Positions 10,016-22,079 are shown, counted from the stretch's first letter. The stretch: DNA of 32,989 bases from an uncultured Cellvibrionales bacterium (GCA_937864065.1 CALMIC010000152.1:1-32989), one strand, 5' to 3'. A program made the numbers and translations. The notes: generated from the sequence alone by a model not told the origin.

Positions 10016-11490
10016 TGCGTCCGGCTGCCTTCCTGCAACCCTGGTGTGGTGAATTGCCGGCCGGCCTGCTGCTAGCCGACTTGCGACTCGACAGTCGCCA
10101 GGTCTGTGCCAACGATGCTTTCTTTGCGCTGGCCAGCGGTGAAGGGCTGCAGGCGCACGTCGCGCAAGCGGAGGCTTGCGGTGCTGCACTGGTGGTCGTC
10201 GAGCGCGGGCAAACAGTGCAAACACGCTGCCCTGTGGTGGCAGTCGAGAACCTGCGCAGTTGCCTGGGCGCTATCGCCAGCCGTTTTTATGGTGAGCCAT
10301 CCGCTGCGTGCAAGGTGATCGGCATAACCGGCACCAATGGGAAGACCTCGTGTTCGCACTGGCTGGCGCAGGCATGGCAGCAGCTGGCCGGTCCTGCCGG
10401 CATCATCGGCACGCTCGGTTGTGGTCTCGTGTGTGACACCGATCGCCACGATACCGGCCTCACCACGCCGGATGTGTTGAGCAACCAGCGGCTGCTGGCC
10501 GGCATGGTGCAACAGGGCGTGGCGATGGTGGCGATGGAAGTGTCTTCGCATGCGCTGGAACAGGGGCGTGTCGATGGCGTGCTCTTTGATACCGCCATTT
10601 TCACCAACCTGTCGCGTGACCATCTCGATTACCACGGCGACATGCAGTCCTATGCGGCTGCGAAACAGAAATTGTTCGAGCGCGGGGAATTGCAACTGTC
10701 GGTCATCAATACTGATGACGACTTTGGCAAGGCCCTGTGCAGTCTTACGCGGCCTGGCAGCCATCGTGTGCTGACCTACGCCGTGCAGGACAAGACAGCC
10801 GATCTCGGAGTGGAGCGTTTTGAGTTTACCGGTCGCGGCATCGCGGCCAGTATACGGACGCCCTGGGGGAGGGGTGAGCTGCAGAGCAGGTTCCCGGGGG
10901 GGTATAACCTGCTCAATATCCTTGCGGTAGCAGCCACCCTGTGTGCTCACGGCATGAGCCTGCAAACTGTACTGGGGGCAGTGACACAGTTGCAGGCCGT
11001 GCCGGGACGCACGCAAATTGTCAGTGGCGATGAGGACGATATCCTCGTGGTCATCGATTACGCGCATACGCCGGATGCGCTGGCAAAAATCCTGGCCGCC
11101 TTGCGCGAGCAGGCGCAACAGCAGTTGTGGTGTGTGTTCGGTTGCGGTGGCAACCGCGATAGCGGCAAGCGGCCGCAGATGGCTGAAGTGGCTGCCGCAG
11201 GCGCCGATGCCATTATCGTGACCAGCGATAACCCGCGTAACGAGTCGCCGGAGGCGATCATTGCCGATGTCGTTGCCGGCTTTGCCGGTGGTGCCCATCG
11301 CGTTATCGCGGACCGCGCCGCTGCGATTGCGGCTGCGATCGGCGAAGCGCGCCGTGGCGATATCGTGCTGGTGGCCGGCAAAGGCCACGAGGATTACCAG
11401 GAAGTGGCGGGCCGGCGCCTGCCGTTTTCCGACAGTGATGAAGCGCGCCGTGCGCTGGCGCGCCGCCGTGCTGCGGGAGTTGAGGCATGA
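10012..11490 (+). CDS. murE: UDP-MurNAc-L-Ala-D-Glu:meso-diaminopimelate ligase MurE
   Basis: GITGTNGKTS, MEVSSHALEQGRV, and DNPR motif (TSDNPRNESP) diagnostic for meso-DAP ligases. Confidence 0.95.
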   Translation: MMRPAAFLQPWCGELPAGLLLADLRLDSRQVCANDAFFALASGEGLQAHVAQAEACGAALVVVERGQTVQTRCPVVAVENLRSCLGAIASRFYGEPSAACKVIGITGTNGKTSCSHWLAQAWQQLAGPAGIIGTLGCGLVCDTDRHDTGLTTPDVLSNQRLLAGMVQQGVAMVAMEVSSHALEQGRVDGVLFDTAIFTNLSRDHLDYHGDMQSYAAAKQKLFERGELQLSVINTDDDFGKALCSLTRPGSHRVLTYAVQDKTADLGVERFEFTGRGIAASIRTPWGRGELQSRFPGGYNLLNILAVAATLCAHGMSLQTVLGAVTQLQAVPGRTQIVSGDEDDILVVIDYAHTPDALAKILAALREQAQQQLWCVFGCGGNRDSGKRPQMAEVAAAGADAIIVTSDNPRNESPEAIIADVVAGFAGGAHRVIADRAAAIAAAIGEARRGDIVLVAGKGHEDYQEVAGRRLPFSDSDEARRALARRRAAGVEA

Positions 11491-12857
11491 TGAGGTCGCT
11501 GTCATTGGCCGAACTGGCGCAGGCTTGCGGTGTGGCGCCGCCAACAGCGCCTGCCGTGTTCAGCGGCGTCACCACCGACAGCCGCCAGGTGAAGCCGGGC
11601 GACCTGTTTGTCGCACTGCGCGGTGAACGCTTTGACGCACATGATTTTCTTGCCGATGTGCAGCGAGCCGGTGCAGCGGCGGCATTGGTCGAACGGCTTG
11701 ATGCGGCGGTAGCGCTGCCACAACTGGCGGTGCCGGATGCTGTGCTGGCCTTGGCCCAGCTCGCTGCACTGAACCGCGCGCAATTCAACGGCACGGTGAT
11801 TGGTCTTACCGGCAGCGCCGGCAAGACGACGACGAAAGAGATGATTGCTGCCATCCTCGCGCAGAGCGGCAAGCCGCTGGTCACTGCAGGTAACCTGAAC
11901 AACCATATCGGTGTGCCACTGACCTTGCTGCGGCTGGCGCCTGAACATGACTGTGCAGTCATCGAGATGGGCGCCAGTGCGATGGGCGAAATCCGCTACC
12001 TCACACAGCTGGTGCGCCCGGCTGTGGCGCTGGTGACAACCGTGGAGGCTGCCCACATCGAAGGGTTCGGTTCGATCGAGAATATCGCGCGCGGCAAGCG
12101 CGAGATTTTCGAGGGGCTCGCAGCGGGCGGCACGGCCGTCATCAACCTCGACAATCGCTGGACAGCCTCCTGGCGTGATGCGCTGCTGCGCGATCATCGT
12201 GTGCTGGCGTTTTCCACCGTACAAGCTGCCGATGTGTGGGCCAGCGATATCGCGCAGGATGCCGGCGGCTTGCGTTTTGTGTTGCATGCGTGCGGGCAGG
12301 CCTTGCCGCTGCGGCTTGCTTTCATCGGTCGCCACAATGTCGGCAATGCCCTGGCAGCTGCAGCTTGTTGCCTCGGTGCCGGCTTGCCGCTGCAGCAGGT
12401 GGTCGCCGGCTTGCAGGCGGCGCAACCGTACAAGGGGCGTCTGCAGAGCAGGGCTGGCATCAATGGTTGCCTCGTCATTGATGACAGTTACAACGCCAAT
12501 CCCGCTGCTGTCCGCATGGCGGTTGATGCCTTGCTGGCCTGTGAGGGCGACAGGATCCTGGTGCTCGGTGACATGGCCGAGCTGGGTCCTGAAGCGCTGG
12601 CGCTGCACGCAGAGGCCGGCCGTGACGCCAAGGCAGCAGGTATCACAACGCTGCTGGTCACCGGCGAGCTGTCGCGCGCCACGGCTGACGGATTTGGTGC
12701 CGGTGCCGAATATTTTCCCGATTGGCAATCGCTCGCGGCCAGCTGCCGCAGCCGTGCCACCAACAATACCGTTTTTCTGATCAAGGGTTCCCGCAGTGCC
12801 GGCATGGATCGTGTTGCCGATGTACTGGCCGGGACAGGGAGTACTGCTGCATGCTGA
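11487..12857 (+). CDS. murF: UDP-MurNAc-tripeptide:D-Ala-D-Ala ligase MurF
   Basis: [39 protein letters not shown] motifs. Position between murE and mraY. Confidence 0.95.
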   Translation: MMRSLSLAELAQACGVAPPTAPAVFSGVTTDSRQVKPGDLFVALRGERFDAHDFLADVQRAGAAAALVERLDAAVALPQLAVPDAVLALAQLAALNRAQFNGTVIGLTGSAGKTTTKEMIAAILAQSGKPLVTAGNLNNHIGVPLTLLRLAPEHDCAVIEMGASAMGEIRYLTQLVRPAVALVTTVEAAHIEGFGSIENIARGKREIFEGLAAGGTAVINLDNRWTASWRDALLRDHRVLAFSTVQAADVWASDIAQDAGGLRFVLHACGQALPLRLAFIGRHNVGNALAAAACCLGAGLPLQQVVAGLQAAQPYKGRLQSRAGINGCLVIDDSYNANPAAVRMAVDALLACEGDRILVLGDMAELGPEALALHAEAGRDAKAAGITTLLVTGELSRATADGFGAGAEYFPDWQSLAASCRSRATNNTVFLIKGSRSAGMDRVADVLAGTGSTAAC

Positions 12858-13933
12858 TCTGGTTGGCTGACTACCTCGCGCAATACTTCAGCGGGTTTGC
12901 TGTTGTGAAGTACCAGACATTCCGCGCCATCATGGGCGTACTCACCGCACTGATGTTCTCGCTGTGGATGGGGCCGGCCGTCATTGCCTACCTGCAGCGG
13001 CTCAAGATCGGCCAGTCGGTGCGCACCGACGGCCCGCAAACGCACCTCGGAAAATCCGGCACGCCGACCATGGGTGGTGTGCTGATCCTATTGTCGATTT
13101 GCCTCAGTACCCTGTTGTGGAGCCGGCTCGACAGTCGCTATGTCTGGGTCGTCATCATCACGACAGTCTGCTTTGCTGCAGTCGGCTGGGTGGATGACTG
13201 GCGCAAGGTCGTGGAGAAAAATTCCCGTGGCTTGCCGTCGCGCTGGAAATATTTCTGGCAGTCGGTGTTTGGCCTGGCAGCGGCGCTGTTCCTGTACCAC
13301 ACTGCCACCAGCCCGGTTGAGCTGCAGCTGTATGTGCCGTTCTTCAAGGAAGTGGCGATCAATCTTGGCTGGTTCTATGTGCCGTTTGTCTATTTTGTTG
13401 TGGTCGGTTCGAGCAATGCTGTCAACCTGACTGACGGCCTCGACGGGCTGGCGATCATGCCTTCGGTGATGATTGCCGGCGCGCTGGCGATCATTGCCTA
13501 CCTCACCGGCAACATCAAGTTTGCCCAGTACCTCAACATCCCCTATATCGCCGGTGCCGGTGAACTCGTCGTGTTCTGTGGTGCCTTTATTGGTGCCGGC
13601 CTCGGTTTCCTCTGGTTCAACACCTATCCGGCGCAAGTGTTCATGGGTGATGTCGGTGCGCTGGCGCTCGGTGCGGCACTGGGCCTGATGGCGGTCATCG
13701 TGCGGCACGAAATCGTCTTCTTCATCATGAGCGGTGTGTTTGTCATGGAAACCGTGTCGGTGATGCTGCAGGTGGCGTCGTTCAAGTTGACCGGGAAGCG
13801 GATCTTCCGCATGGCGCCGATCCATCACCACTTCGAACTGAAAGGCTGGCCGGAGCCGCGCGTTATCGTGCGCTTCTGGATCATCACCGTCATCCTGGTG
13901 CTGGCCGGCCTGGCCACACTGAAATTGCGTTGA
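12851..13933 (+). CDS. mraY: Phospho-N-acetylmuramoyl-pentapeptide transferase MraY
   Basis: ATG 12851 ([27 protein letters not shown]). [43 protein letters not shown] motifs. Confidence 0.97.
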   Translation: MLIWLADYLAQYFSGFAVVKYQTFRAIMGVLTALMFSLWMGPAVIAYLQRLKIGQSVRTDGPQTHLGKSGTPTMGGVLILLSICLSTLLWSRLDSRYVWVVIITTVCFAAVGWVDDWRKVVEKNSRGLPSRWKYFWQSVFGLAAALFLYHTATSPVELQLYVPFFKEVAINLGWFYVPFVYFVVVGSSNAVNLTDGLDGLAIMPSVMIAGALAIIAYLTGNIKFAQYLNIPYIAGAGELVVFCGAFIGAGLGFLWFNTYPAQVFMGDVGALALGAALGLMAVIVRHEIVFFIMSGVFVMETVSVMLQVASFKLTGKRIFRMAPIHHHFELKGWPEPRVIVRFWIITVILVLAGLATLKLR

Positions 13934-13943
13934 GGAAAAACGG

Positions 13944-15281
13944 ATGCCGGCAGCAGCCAAGCAGCGGATCGTGATCGGGATGGGCAAGACCGGCCTGTCC
14001 TGTGCGCGTTTCCTGCAGGCGCGCGGCGAGATATTTGCCTGGTGCGATACGCGTGAACATCCGCCCGGTCTCGATGCGATCCGGCACGAGTTTCCGGCTG
14101 TCGCATTGCATTGTGGTGAACTTGATCCGGCGCTGCTGGCTGCTGCGAGCGAGATCGTGGTGAGCCCGGGTGTGTCGGTGCAGGAGCCGGCCCTGCGCGC
14201 AGCCAGCGATACCGGCGTGCCGTTGGTGGGTGACATCGAGTTGTTCGTGCGTGCGACACGCAAGCCGGTCATCGCGATCACCGGCTCGAATGCCAAGAGC
14301 ACGGTCACCACGCTGGTCGGCGACATGGCCCGCATCTGTGGCCTCTGCGTCGGCGTGGGCGGCAATCTCGGTACGCCGGTGCTCGACATGCTGGCCGATG
14401 ATGATTCAACCGATTGTTACGTGCTGGAACTGTCCAGTTTCCAGCTCGAAACCACGCACAGCTTGCAGGCGTTCGTCGCCACGATCCTGAACATCACCGA
14501 AGACCACATGGATCGCTATGACAGCCTCGCCGATTATGTCGCCGCCAAGCAGCGCATCTATCGCAGTGCGGCCTATGCTGTCAGCAATCGCGCCGATGCG
14601 CTGACGGTGCCGGCAGCGGGGTTTGCCGGGCAGGCATGGTCTTTTGGTCTGGATGACGTGGCGGGGCATGCTGTGGGTGTGCGTGATTGTGACGGCATGC
14701 GCTGGCTGGTCAGTGGCGATACGCGTTTGCTGCGGGTCGATGAGATCCGCATTGCCGGTCAGCACAACCTGGCCAATGTTGCCGCCGCGTTTGCCATCGC
14801 ACTGGCGGCAGGATGGGATAGTGCGCGTTGTGCGGATGCCGTGCGCGCGTTTAACGGTTTGCCGCATCGCTGCCAGTGGGTGGCCGAAAAGCGCGGCGTG
14901 CGTTTCTACAACGACTCGAAGGGCACCAATATCGGTGCCACGATTGCCGCGATCGAAGGCCTGGCAGGGCAGCGCAACATCGTGCTGATCGCCGGCGGCG
15001 ATGGCAAGGGTGCGGATTTCAGCCAGCTCGCACCAGCGGTGGCGGCGCATGTGCGCCAGCTGGTGCTGATTGGCCGCGATGCCGACAGTATCGCTGTTGC
15101 CTGTAATGGTGTGCCGCAACTGCGGGCAGTGTCGATGGGTGATGCAGTGCAACGAGCGCAGCAGTGTGCGCGGCCTGGCGATGTGGTGCTGCTGTCGCCA
15201 GCCTGTGCCAGTTTCGACATGTTCACTGGCTACGATGATCGCGGCCGGCAATTCTGTGCCGCAGTGGAGTCGTTGGCATGA
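13944..15281 (+). CDS. murD: UDP-MurNAc-L-Ala:D-Glu ligase MurD
   Basis: VIGMGKTGLSCARFL, ITGSNAKSTVTTLV, ELSSFQLETT, FYNDSKGTNIGAT. Confidence 0.95.
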   Translation: MPAAAKQRIVIGMGKTGLSCARFLQARGEIFAWCDTREHPPGLDAIRHEFPAVALHCGELDPALLAAASEIVVSPGVSVQEPALRAASDTGVPLVGDIELFVRATRKPVIAITGSNAKSTVTTLVGDMARICGLCVGVGGNLGTPVLDMLADDDSTDCYVLELSSFQLETTHSLQAFVATILNITEDHMDRYDSLADYVAAKQRIYRSAAYAVSNRADALTVPAAGFAGQAWSFGLDDVAGHAVGVRDCDGMRWLVSGDTRLLRVDEIRIAGQHNLANVAAAFAIALAAGWDSARCADAVRAFNGLPHRCQWVAEKRGVRFYNDSKGTNIGATIAAIEGLAGQRNIVLIAGGDGKGADFSQLAPAVAAHVRQLVLIGRDADSIAVACNGVPQLRAVSMGDAVQRAQQCARPGDVVLLSPACASFDMFTGYDDRGRQFCAAVESLA

Positions 15282-16477
15282 ACACGATGCTGGCGCGAGT
15301 CAACTGGCAGGATTACCCGGTGCGCAGCAATCACCGCGGCAACCTGGTGCTCGGCATGGACATGCCACTGCTGGTGGTGACGTTGTCTCTCTTGTGCCTG
15401 GGCTGGGTGATGGTGACCTCGGCTTCGCTCGACTACGCTTTCCAGACCACCGGCGACACGTTTTTCTTTTCCAAGCGCCACGGTATTTACCTGCTGTTGT
15501 CGCTGATGGCCGGCGCGACAGTGTTGACGGTGCCATACGAACGCTGGCGCCGTATTGATGTCGCTTTTCTGGTGGTGGCCATCATCCTGCTGCTGGTGGT
15601 GCTGTTGCCCGGCATCGGCCGACGCGTCAACGGCAGCCAGCGCTGGCTCAACCTCGGTTTCATGACCTTGCAGGTGTCCGAGATCGCGAAGTGGGCCAGC
15701 ATGGTGTTCTTTGCCGGTTACCTGGTGCGGCGGCGCGAGGAGATGCGCAACAGTATCTGGGGCTTCATCAAGCCGTTCCTGGTGCTCGGTATGCTGGCAG
15801 TACTTTTGCTGGCTGAACCGGACTTCGGTGCCACCGTCGTGATTGGTGCTTCCACCATGACCCTGCTGTTCCTTGCCGGTGCGCCATTGTCGCGTTTTGT
15901 GCCGTTGTTTGTCCTTTGCCTGTTGGCTGGCGGCTTCCTCGCTGTCACGGAATCCTACCGCCTCGCCCGCTTGCTCGCGTTTGTCGATCCGTGGGAAGAG
16001 TCGGTGATGTATGGCAGCGGCTACCAGCTCACGCAATCGCTGATCGCCATCGGGCGGGGGGAGTGGCTCGGCGTCGGCCTTGGCCACAGCGTGCAGAAAC
16101 TGTTCTACCTGCCGGAAGCGCATACCGATTTCGTGTTCAGCATCTGGGCCGAGGAAGCCGGGCTGGCCGGCTGTGTCGCCATCATCGGGCTGTTCGTGAT
16201 GATGATCTGGCGCATTTTTGTGGTTGCCCGTATCGCTGCGGCACGCGGTGAGCATTTTGGCGCGCTGGTCGCGACCGGTATGGCTCTGCTGATCGGCTTC
16301 CAGGCTTTCGTCAACATGGGCGTGGCTTCCGGCTTGCTGCCGACCAAGGGCCTGACCTTGCCGTTTATCAGCTACGGCGGTAGTAGCCTGATGGTCAGTG
16401 CGGCGATGGCGGCGATGGTGCTGCGGCTGAGTTTTGAAAACCGGCAGGCCGCGAAAGCGGTGGTGGTGGCACCATGA
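15278..16477 (+). CDS. ftsW: SEDS-family septal peptidoglycan glycosyltransferase FtsW
   Basis: Polytopic SEDS protein with RWLNLG, LAEPDFGATVVI, GLLPTKGLTLPFISYGGSSL. Confidence 0.95.
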   Translation: MNTMLARVNWQDYPVRSNHRGNLVLGMDMPLLVVTLSLLCLGWVMVTSASLDYAFQTTGDTFFFSKRHGIYLLLSLMAGATVLTVPYERWRRIDVAFLVVAIILLLVVLLPGIGRRVNGSQRWLNLGFMTLQVSEIAKWASMVFFAGYLVRRREEMRNSIWGFIKPFLVLGMLAVLLLAEPDFGATVVIGASTMTLLFLAGAPLSRFVPLFVLCLLAGGFLAVTESYRLARLLAFVDPWEESVMYGSGYQLTQSLIAIGRGEWLGVGLGHSVQKLFYLPEAHTDFVFSIWAEEAGLAGCVAIIGLFVMMIWRIFVVARIAAARGEHFGALVATGMALLIGFQAFVNMGVASGLLPTKGLTLPFISYGGSSLMVSAAMAAMVLRLSFENRQAAKAVVVAP

Positions 16478-17589
16478 AGGCGATGTCCGTGCAACAAGCA
16501 CCGCGCGTGCTGGTGATGGCCGGCGGCACCGGCGGCCATGTCTTTCCGGCACTAGCGGTGGCAAAAATCCTGCGCGCGCGCGGCTGGCAGGTGGAGTGGC
16601 TTGGTACGGCGAACGGCATCGAGTCGCGCGTGGTGCCGGCCAATGAGATCCAGCTGCACTGCATCACCGCAGTGGGCCTGCGCGGCAAGGGTTTGCGCAA
16701 GCTGCTGGTCGCGCCGTTCCAGCTGTTGCGCGCACAGTGGCAGTCGCTACAGTTGTTGCGGAGCTTCCGGCCTGATGTGGTGCTCGGTATGGGCGGCTTT
16801 GCTTCCGGCCCCGGTGGTTTGTCAGCGTTCCTGTTGCGCGTGCCGTTGGTGATCCACGAACAGAATGCTGTGGCAGGCACCACGAACCGGTTGCTGGCGC
16901 GATTCGCGCAGCGTGTGTTGTCGGCATTCCCCTCCGTGTTTGCCGGTGGTGAGGCCGTGGGCAACCCGGTGCGTGAAGAGATTGCTTCGTTGGCTGCGGC
17001 GGGCAAGGCAATCACGCCGGCGGATGAGCCGCTCAAATTGCTGGTGCTCGGCGGCAGCCAGGGCGCAAAGGCGCTGAACAGTTTGCTGCCACAGGCGCTG
17101 GCATTGTTACCGGCGGCACAAAGGCCGGACGTATTCCACCAAGCGGGTGCAAACCTGGTCGACGAGGCGCGCGACAACTATTGCGCGGCCGGTGTCGCAG
17201 CGCGGGTCGAGCCGTTTGTCGAGGACATGGCAGCCATGTACCGCTGGGCCGACCTCGCCATCTGCCGCTCCGGTGCGATGACAGTGTCTGAACTCGCGTG
17301 CGCGCAGTTGCCGGCATTGCTGGTGCCATTTCCGTTTGCAATTGACGATCACCAGACCGCCAATGCGCGCTGGCTGGTTGATGCCGGTGCTGCCCGCTTG
17401 TTGCCGCAGTCCGGACTCGATGCCGCTGCACTCGCGGCCCTGCTGCAGGAGCTGGCCGGCCAGCGCGAAAAACTCCGGGCCATGGCGCAGGCGATGGCTG
17501 CGCAGGCAAAACCCGATTCGGCCAGTCGCGTGGCAGATATCTGTGTCGCGGCCAGCCAGTACCGACAAGAGGACAAGCGCCATGCTTAA
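16474..17589 (+). CDS. murG: UDP-GlcNAc:lipid I GlcNAc transferase MurG
   Basis: [56 protein letters not shown]. Start at 16474 or 16483. Confidence 0.95.
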   Translation: MKAMSVQQAPRVLVMAGGTGGHVFPALAVAKILRARGWQVEWLGTANGIESRVVPANEIQLHCITAVGLRGKGLRKLLVAPFQLLRAQWQSLQLLRSFRPDVVLGMGGFASGPGGLSAFLLRVPLVIHEQNAVAGTTNRLLARFAQRVLSAFPSVFAGGEAVGNPVREEIASLAAAGKAITPADEPLKLLVLGGSQGAKALNSLLPQALALLPAAQRPDVFHQAGANLVDEARDNYCAAGVAARVEPFVEDMAAMYRWADLAICRSGAMTVSELACAQLPALLVPFPFAIDDHQTANARWLVDAGAARLLPQSGLDAAALAALLQELAGQREKLRAMAQAMAAQAKPDSASRVADICVAASQYRQEDKRHA

Positions 17590-19006
17590 AGCTGGCCCGA
17601 TTTCCATCCCCGAGATGCGCCGCATCCGCCGCATCCATTTCATTGGTATCGGTGGTGCCGGCATGTGCGGGATCGCCGAAGTGTTGCTGAACCAGGGCTA
17701 CGAGATTTCCGGTTCCGACTTGCGTGAAGGGCCTGTCGTCGAGCGCCTGCGCAATCTGGGCGCGCAGGTGGCGATTGGCCACTCGCAGGACAATGTCAGT
17801 GGTGTTGATGTCGTGGTGGTGTCGACTGCCATTGATCCGAAGAACCCGGAATTGCTGGCCGCGCGCGAGCGGCGCATCCCGGTCGTGCGCCGTGCGGAAA
17901 TGCTGGCCGAGATCATGCGCTACCGCCACGGTATCGCCATTGCCGGTGCGCACGGCAAGACGACCACAACCAGCCTGATTGCCTCGCTGCTGGCGGAAGC
18001 CGGCCGCGACCCGACCTATGTCATCGGCGGCCTGCTGAACAGTTCGGGCAGCAACGCCGGTCTCGGTGCCAGCCGTTATCTCGTCGCGGAAGCCGACGAA
18101 AGTGATGCATCATTCCTGCACCTGCAGCCGATGGTGTCGGTTGTCACCAATATCGATGCCGACCACATGGAAACCTATGGCGGCGATTTCCGCAAATTGC
18201 AGCAGACCTATGTGCAGTTCCTGCATAACCTGCCGTTTTATGGCGTGGCGGTGGTGTGCATCGACGACAAGCCGGTATGCGAGATCCTCGCTGATATCGG
18301 CCGTCCTACCATTACCTACGGTTTCAGCGAGCAGGCCGATTTCCGCATTGTCGATGTCAAACAGCAGCGGATGCAGAGTACGTTTACCGTCCTGCGCCCT
18401 GAGCATCCGCCCATCACGGCAACGATCAACCTGCCGGGTGTGCACAATGTGCAGAACGCGACGGCTGCGATTGCCGTGGCCACCGATGAAGGCGTAGAGG
18501 ACGAAGTGATTGTCCGCGCGCTGGCGAAATTCCAGGGTGTCGGCCGGCGCTTCCAGGTGTACGGCGAGTATGCCGTCGGCAACGGGCAGGCAATGCTGGT
18601 CGATGACTACGGCCACCACCCGCGCGAAGTGGACTCGGTCATCAATGCCGTGCGCAAGGGCTGGCCGGAGCGGCGGCTGGTAATGATCTACCAGCCGCAT
18701 CGCTACACGCGCACCCGCGACCTCTATGAGGATTTCGTCGCCGTGTTGTCGAAAGTCGATGTGCTGCTGCTGCTGGATGTCTATGCCGCCGGCGAAGCGT
18801 TCATCCGTGGTGCGGACAGCCGCTCGCTGGCGCGCAGCATCCGCCAGCGCGGCCAGGTCGACCCGGTGTTTGTCGAAAGCATTGATGCCGTGCCTGCCGT
18901 GCTGGCACCGCTGTTGCAGCCGGGCGATATCGTCGTGACGCAGGGTGCCGGCAATGTCGGGGCGCTGGCCGGCACGTTGGCACGCGCACAGTTGAAAGGG
19001 GTGTGA
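17582..19006 (+). CDS. murC: UDP-MurNAc:L-alanine ligase MurC
   Basis: ATG 17582 ([35 protein letters not shown]). [40 protein letters not shown]. Confidence 0.95.
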   Translation: MLKAGPISIPEMRRIRRIHFIGIGGAGMCGIAEVLLNQGYEISGSDLREGPVVERLRNLGAQVAIGHSQDNVSGVDVVVVSTAIDPKNPELLAARERRIPVVRRAEMLAEIMRYRHGIAIAGAHGKTTTTSLIASLLAEAGRDPTYVIGGLLNSSGSNAGLGASRYLVAEADESDASFLHLQPMVSVVTNIDADHMETYGGDFRKLQQTYVQFLHNLPFYGVAVVCIDDKPVCEILADIGRPTITYGFSEQADFRIVDVKQQRMQSTFTVLRPEHPPITATINLPGVHNVQNATAAIAVATDEGVEDEVIVRALAKFQGVGRRFQVYGEYAVGNGQAMLVDDYGHHPREVDSVINAVRKGWPERRLVMIYQPHRYTRTRDLYEDFVAVLSKVDVLLLLDVYAAGEAFIRGADSRSLARSIRQRGQVDPVFVESIDAVPAVLAPLLQPGDIVVTQGAGNVGALAGTLARAQLKGV

Positions 19007-19007
19007 G

Positions 19008-19985
19008 ATGACGCAAGCAGTTTCTGCGCAACGCGATTGGGGCAATGTGGCTGTGCTGTATGGCGGTCTGTCGTCGGAACGCGAGATCTCGCTGCGCAGC
19101 GGACGTGCGGTGGCTGATGCCCTGCTGCGCCAGGGTGTGAAGATCGATCTGGTCGATGTCGGCCAGGATTTCCTGTCCGTGCTCGCGGCGCAGCAGTCCG
19201 GTGCGCGCCCTCGCTGGGATCGTGCCTTCATCGTATTGCACGGCGTGGGCGGTGAGGACGGTGTGATGCAGGCCGTGCTGCAGATGGCCGGTGTTCCCTA
19301 CACCGGCAGCGGCGTGCTCGCCTCGGCGCTGGGCATGGACAAGTGGCGCACGAAAATGGTGTGGCAGGCACAGGGTTTGCCAACCCCAGCCTATGCGATG
19401 TTGCAGGGCGACACGGATTGGGAAGCCTGCATGGCGGCGCTGGGTGGCAATGCCATCGTCAAGCCGGCCTGTGAGGGATCCAGCATCGGCATGCGCAAGG
19501 TCGGCAGTGCTGCCGGGTTGCGTGAGGCATTCGCCTATGCGAGAGGTTTTGCCGGCAGTGTGCTGGCGGAAACCTGGATCAGTGGTGCCGAATTCACCGT
19601 CGCCGTGCTCAATGGCGTGGCGCAGCCGGTGATCCGCCTGGAAACCGGGCGCGAATTCTACGACTTTGAAGCGAAGTACCTCAGCAACAGTACGCGTTAT
19701 ATCTGTCCTTGTGGCTTGTCGGCGACCAAGGAGCGCGAACTGCAACTGCTGGCAGAGCGTGCGTTCGCGGCCGTCGGTTGCCGCGGCTGGGGCAGGGTGG
19801 ATGCAATGCAGGACCAGGCGGGCAATTTCTACCTGCTCGAAGTGAACACGGTGCCCGGCATGACCGACCACAGCCTGGTGCCAATGGCAGCCAAAGCTGC
19901 CGGCATAAGCTTCGATGAACTGGTGCTGGCCGTGCTGGCCAGCACGCTGGATGCGCCGCAACAGGAGGGTGGCAATGGCGGCTGA
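19008..19985 (+). CDS. ddl: D-alanine:D-alanine ligase
   Basis: VAVLYGGLSSEREISLRSG, HGVGGEDGVMQAVL, VKPACEGSSIGM, LLEVNTVPGMTDHSLVPMAA. Confidence 0.95.
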   Translation: MTQAVSAQRDWGNVAVLYGGLSSEREISLRSGRAVADALLRQGVKIDLVDVGQDFLSVLAAQQSGARPRWDRAFIVLHGVGGEDGVMQAVLQMAGVPYTGSGVLASALGMDKWRTKMVWQAQGLPTPAYAMLQGDTDWEACMAALGGNAIVKPACEGSSIGMRKVGSAAGLREAFAYARGFAGSVLAETWISGAEFTVAVLNGVAQPVIRLETGREFYDFEAKYLSNSTRYICPCGLSATKERELQLLAERAFAAVGCRGWGRVDAMQDQAGNFYLLEVNTVPGMTDHSLVPMAAKAAGISFDELVLAVLASTLDAPQQEGGNGG

Positions 19986-20817
19986 GCGCGGCATGACATC
20001 GACGCGCACGCTGTCGGAATCCGGCGGCTGGCGCACTGGCACCCAGGCAGTAGTTGACCTCGGCCTTGCCCATGGCCTTTGGCTGTTGCTGGTGCAGGCT
20101 GTGCTGGTCTGCGGGCTGATTGCCGGCACCTATTTCGCGCTGCCGTGGCTCAAGCTGGCTTTTGACAAGCCGATCCGCCGGGTCGTGATCCAGGGCGACT
20201 TGCAGGCCCTGAGCCGGGAGGCCGTGCAGCAGGCTGTTGTCATCTATGAAACGGACAGTTTCCTCGACATTGACCTTGCTGCGCTGGTTCATCATCTCGA
20301 GGAACAGCCGTGGATTGCCCGCGCCCGCGCCCGGCGGCAGTGGCCGGACACCGTGGCGATCGACATTGTCGAGCAGCAGCCGATTGCCTACTGGGGCCAG
20401 TACTGGATGGTGAATGCCAAGGGCCGCATTTTCGAGCACCAGGGGCTGTTTCAGCACAGGTCGCTGCCGCGCTTGTGGAGCGAGCGGACATTGCCTGCCG
20501 AAGCGATGAATTACTACCAGATTTTCGAGCGGCAATTGCGCACAGTCGGCCTCGGCCTGCAGGGTACCAGCCAGAGCCTGCAGGGTGACTGGCAGCTGGT
20601 GCTCGATAACGGACTGCAACTGATCCTGGATCGCACCGACCCGGTCGGGAACATGCGCCATTTCGTCAGCATTTACCAGCAAGTCGTGCAGCCGGCCCAG
20701 CGCAAGGCAGTGGCTGTCGACATGCGTTACCGCCACGGCGCAGCGATCCGCTGGCAAGCAGAAGATCCGGCAGCGGTACTGCCGGCAACAGAACAACATG
20801 GGGGGAGCAAGACATGA
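19975..20817 (+). CDS. ftsQ: Cell division protein FtsQ (POTRA domain)
   Basis: ATG 19975. Single TM then a POTRA-like region (DKPIRRVVIQGDLQALSREAVQQAV...); between ddl and ftsA. Confidence 0.9.
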   Translation: MAAERGMTSTRTLSESGGWRTGTQAVVDLGLAHGLWLLLVQAVLVCGLIAGTYFALPWLKLAFDKPIRRVVIQGDLQALSREAVQQAVVIYETDSFLDIDLAALVHHLEEQPWIARARARRQWPDTVAIDIVEQQPIAYWGQYWMVNAKGRIFEHQGLFQHRSLPRLWSERTLPAEAMNYYQIFERQLRTVGLGLQGTSQSLQGDWQLVLDNGLQLILDRTDPVGNMRHFVSIYQQVVQPAQRKAVAVDMRYRHGAAIRWQAEDPAAVLPATEQHGGSKT

Positions 20818-22043
20818 GCGCGGAAAAGAACCGCATCGTCGGCCTGGATATCGGCACATCCAAGGTCGTGGCGCTGGTGGGTGAAGTGGATGCCGACGGC
20901 AACCTTGAAATCATCGGCATCGGCAGCCACAAGTCGACCGGCTTGAAGAAAGGCGTGGTGGTCAATATCGAGTTGACCGTGCAGTCGATCCAGCGCGCCA
21001 TCGAGGAGGCGGAGCTGATGGCGGGATGCCAGATCCATTCGGTCTATGCCGGTATTGCCGGCAGCCATATCCGCAGCCTGAATTCGCACGGGATCGTCGC
21101 GATCCGCGACCGCGAGGTGCAACCAGCTGACGTGGAGCGTGTGATTGATGCCGCGCAGGCGGTGGCGATACCGGCGGACCAGAAGGTGCTGCATATCCTG
21201 CCGCAGGAATACATCATCGATCACCAGGAGGGGGTGCGCGAGCCGCTGGGCATGTCGGGTGTGCGGCTGGAGGCCAAGGTGCACCTGGTGACCTGCGCCG
21301 TGAATGCCCTGCAGAATATCGAGAAATGTATCCGCCGGTGCGGGCTGGAAGTCGAGGACATCATCCTCGAACAGCTGGCATCGAGCTATGCCGTGCTGAC
21401 CGAAGACGAGAAGGAACTGGGTGTTTGCCTGGTCGATATCGGTGGTGGCACGACGGACATTGCCGTGTTCACGGAAGGCTCGATCAAGCACACGGCTGTC
21501 ATCCCGATTGCCGGTGACCAGGTCACCAATGACATTGCGATGGCGTTGCGCACACCGACGCCTTTTGCCGAGGAAATCAAGATCAAGTATGCGTGCGCAC
21601 TCACGCAACTGGCACGCGCGGATGAAGTGATCCAGGTGCCTGGAGTTGGTGAAAGAAATGAACGCAAATTATCGCGCCAGGCTCTGGCAGAAGTGGTGGA
21701 ACCAAGGTACGATGAACTGTTCACGCTGATACAGGCAGAGTTGCGTCGCAGCGGGTACGAGGATCTGGTTGCAGCCGGTATTGTATTGACGGGAGGCACC
21801 GCCAGGATCGAAGGGGCCGTGGAACTGGCCGAAGAGATTTTTCACATGCCGGTACGCGTGGGGGCGCCGGTGAATGTCAAGGGACTGGGCGACATTGTGA
21901 AGAATCCGATCTATGCCACTGGCGTGGGTTTGCTGCATTACGGTATCAGACAACAGAAAGAGGGTCGGCCAGGGCCGGAATCGGAGGAAAGTCGCAACAG
22001 CGTTCTGGAAAAAATGAAGCGCTGGTTCAGGGACAATTTCTGA
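20814..22043 (+). CDS. ftsA: Cell division protein FtsA
   Basis: IVGLDIGTSKVVALVGEV, LVDIGGGTTDIAVF, VLTGGTARIEGAVELAEEIF, C-terminal amphipathic MKRWFRDNF. Confidence 0.96.
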   Translation: MSAEKNRIVGLDIGTSKVVALVGEVDADGNLEIIGIGSHKSTGLKKGVVVNIELTVQSIQRAIEEAELMAGCQIHSVYAGIAGSHIRSLNSHGIVAIRDREVQPADVERVIDAAQAVAIPADQKVLHILPQEYIIDHQEGVREPLGMSGVRLEAKVHLVTCAVNALQNIEKCIRRCGLEVEDIILEQLASSYAVLTEDEKELGVCLVDIGGGTTDIAVFTEGSIKHTAVIPIAGDQVTNDIAMALRTPTPFAEEIKIKYACALTQLARADEVIQVPGVGERNERKLSRQALAEVVEPRYDELFTLIQAELRRSGYEDLVAAGIVLTGGTARIEGAVELAEEIFHMPVRVGAPVNVKGLGDIVKNPIYATGVGLLHYGIRQQKEGRPGPESEESRNSVLEKMKRWFRDNF

Positions 22044-22079
22044 TTTTCAGGATTATTTGTGAGACAGGTGGGGGAAACC

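Noticed and set aside
10072-11544. 490 aa minus-strand ORF opposite murE
   Set aside because: Shadow ORF from high-GC codon bias; murE motifs are unambiguous on the + strand.
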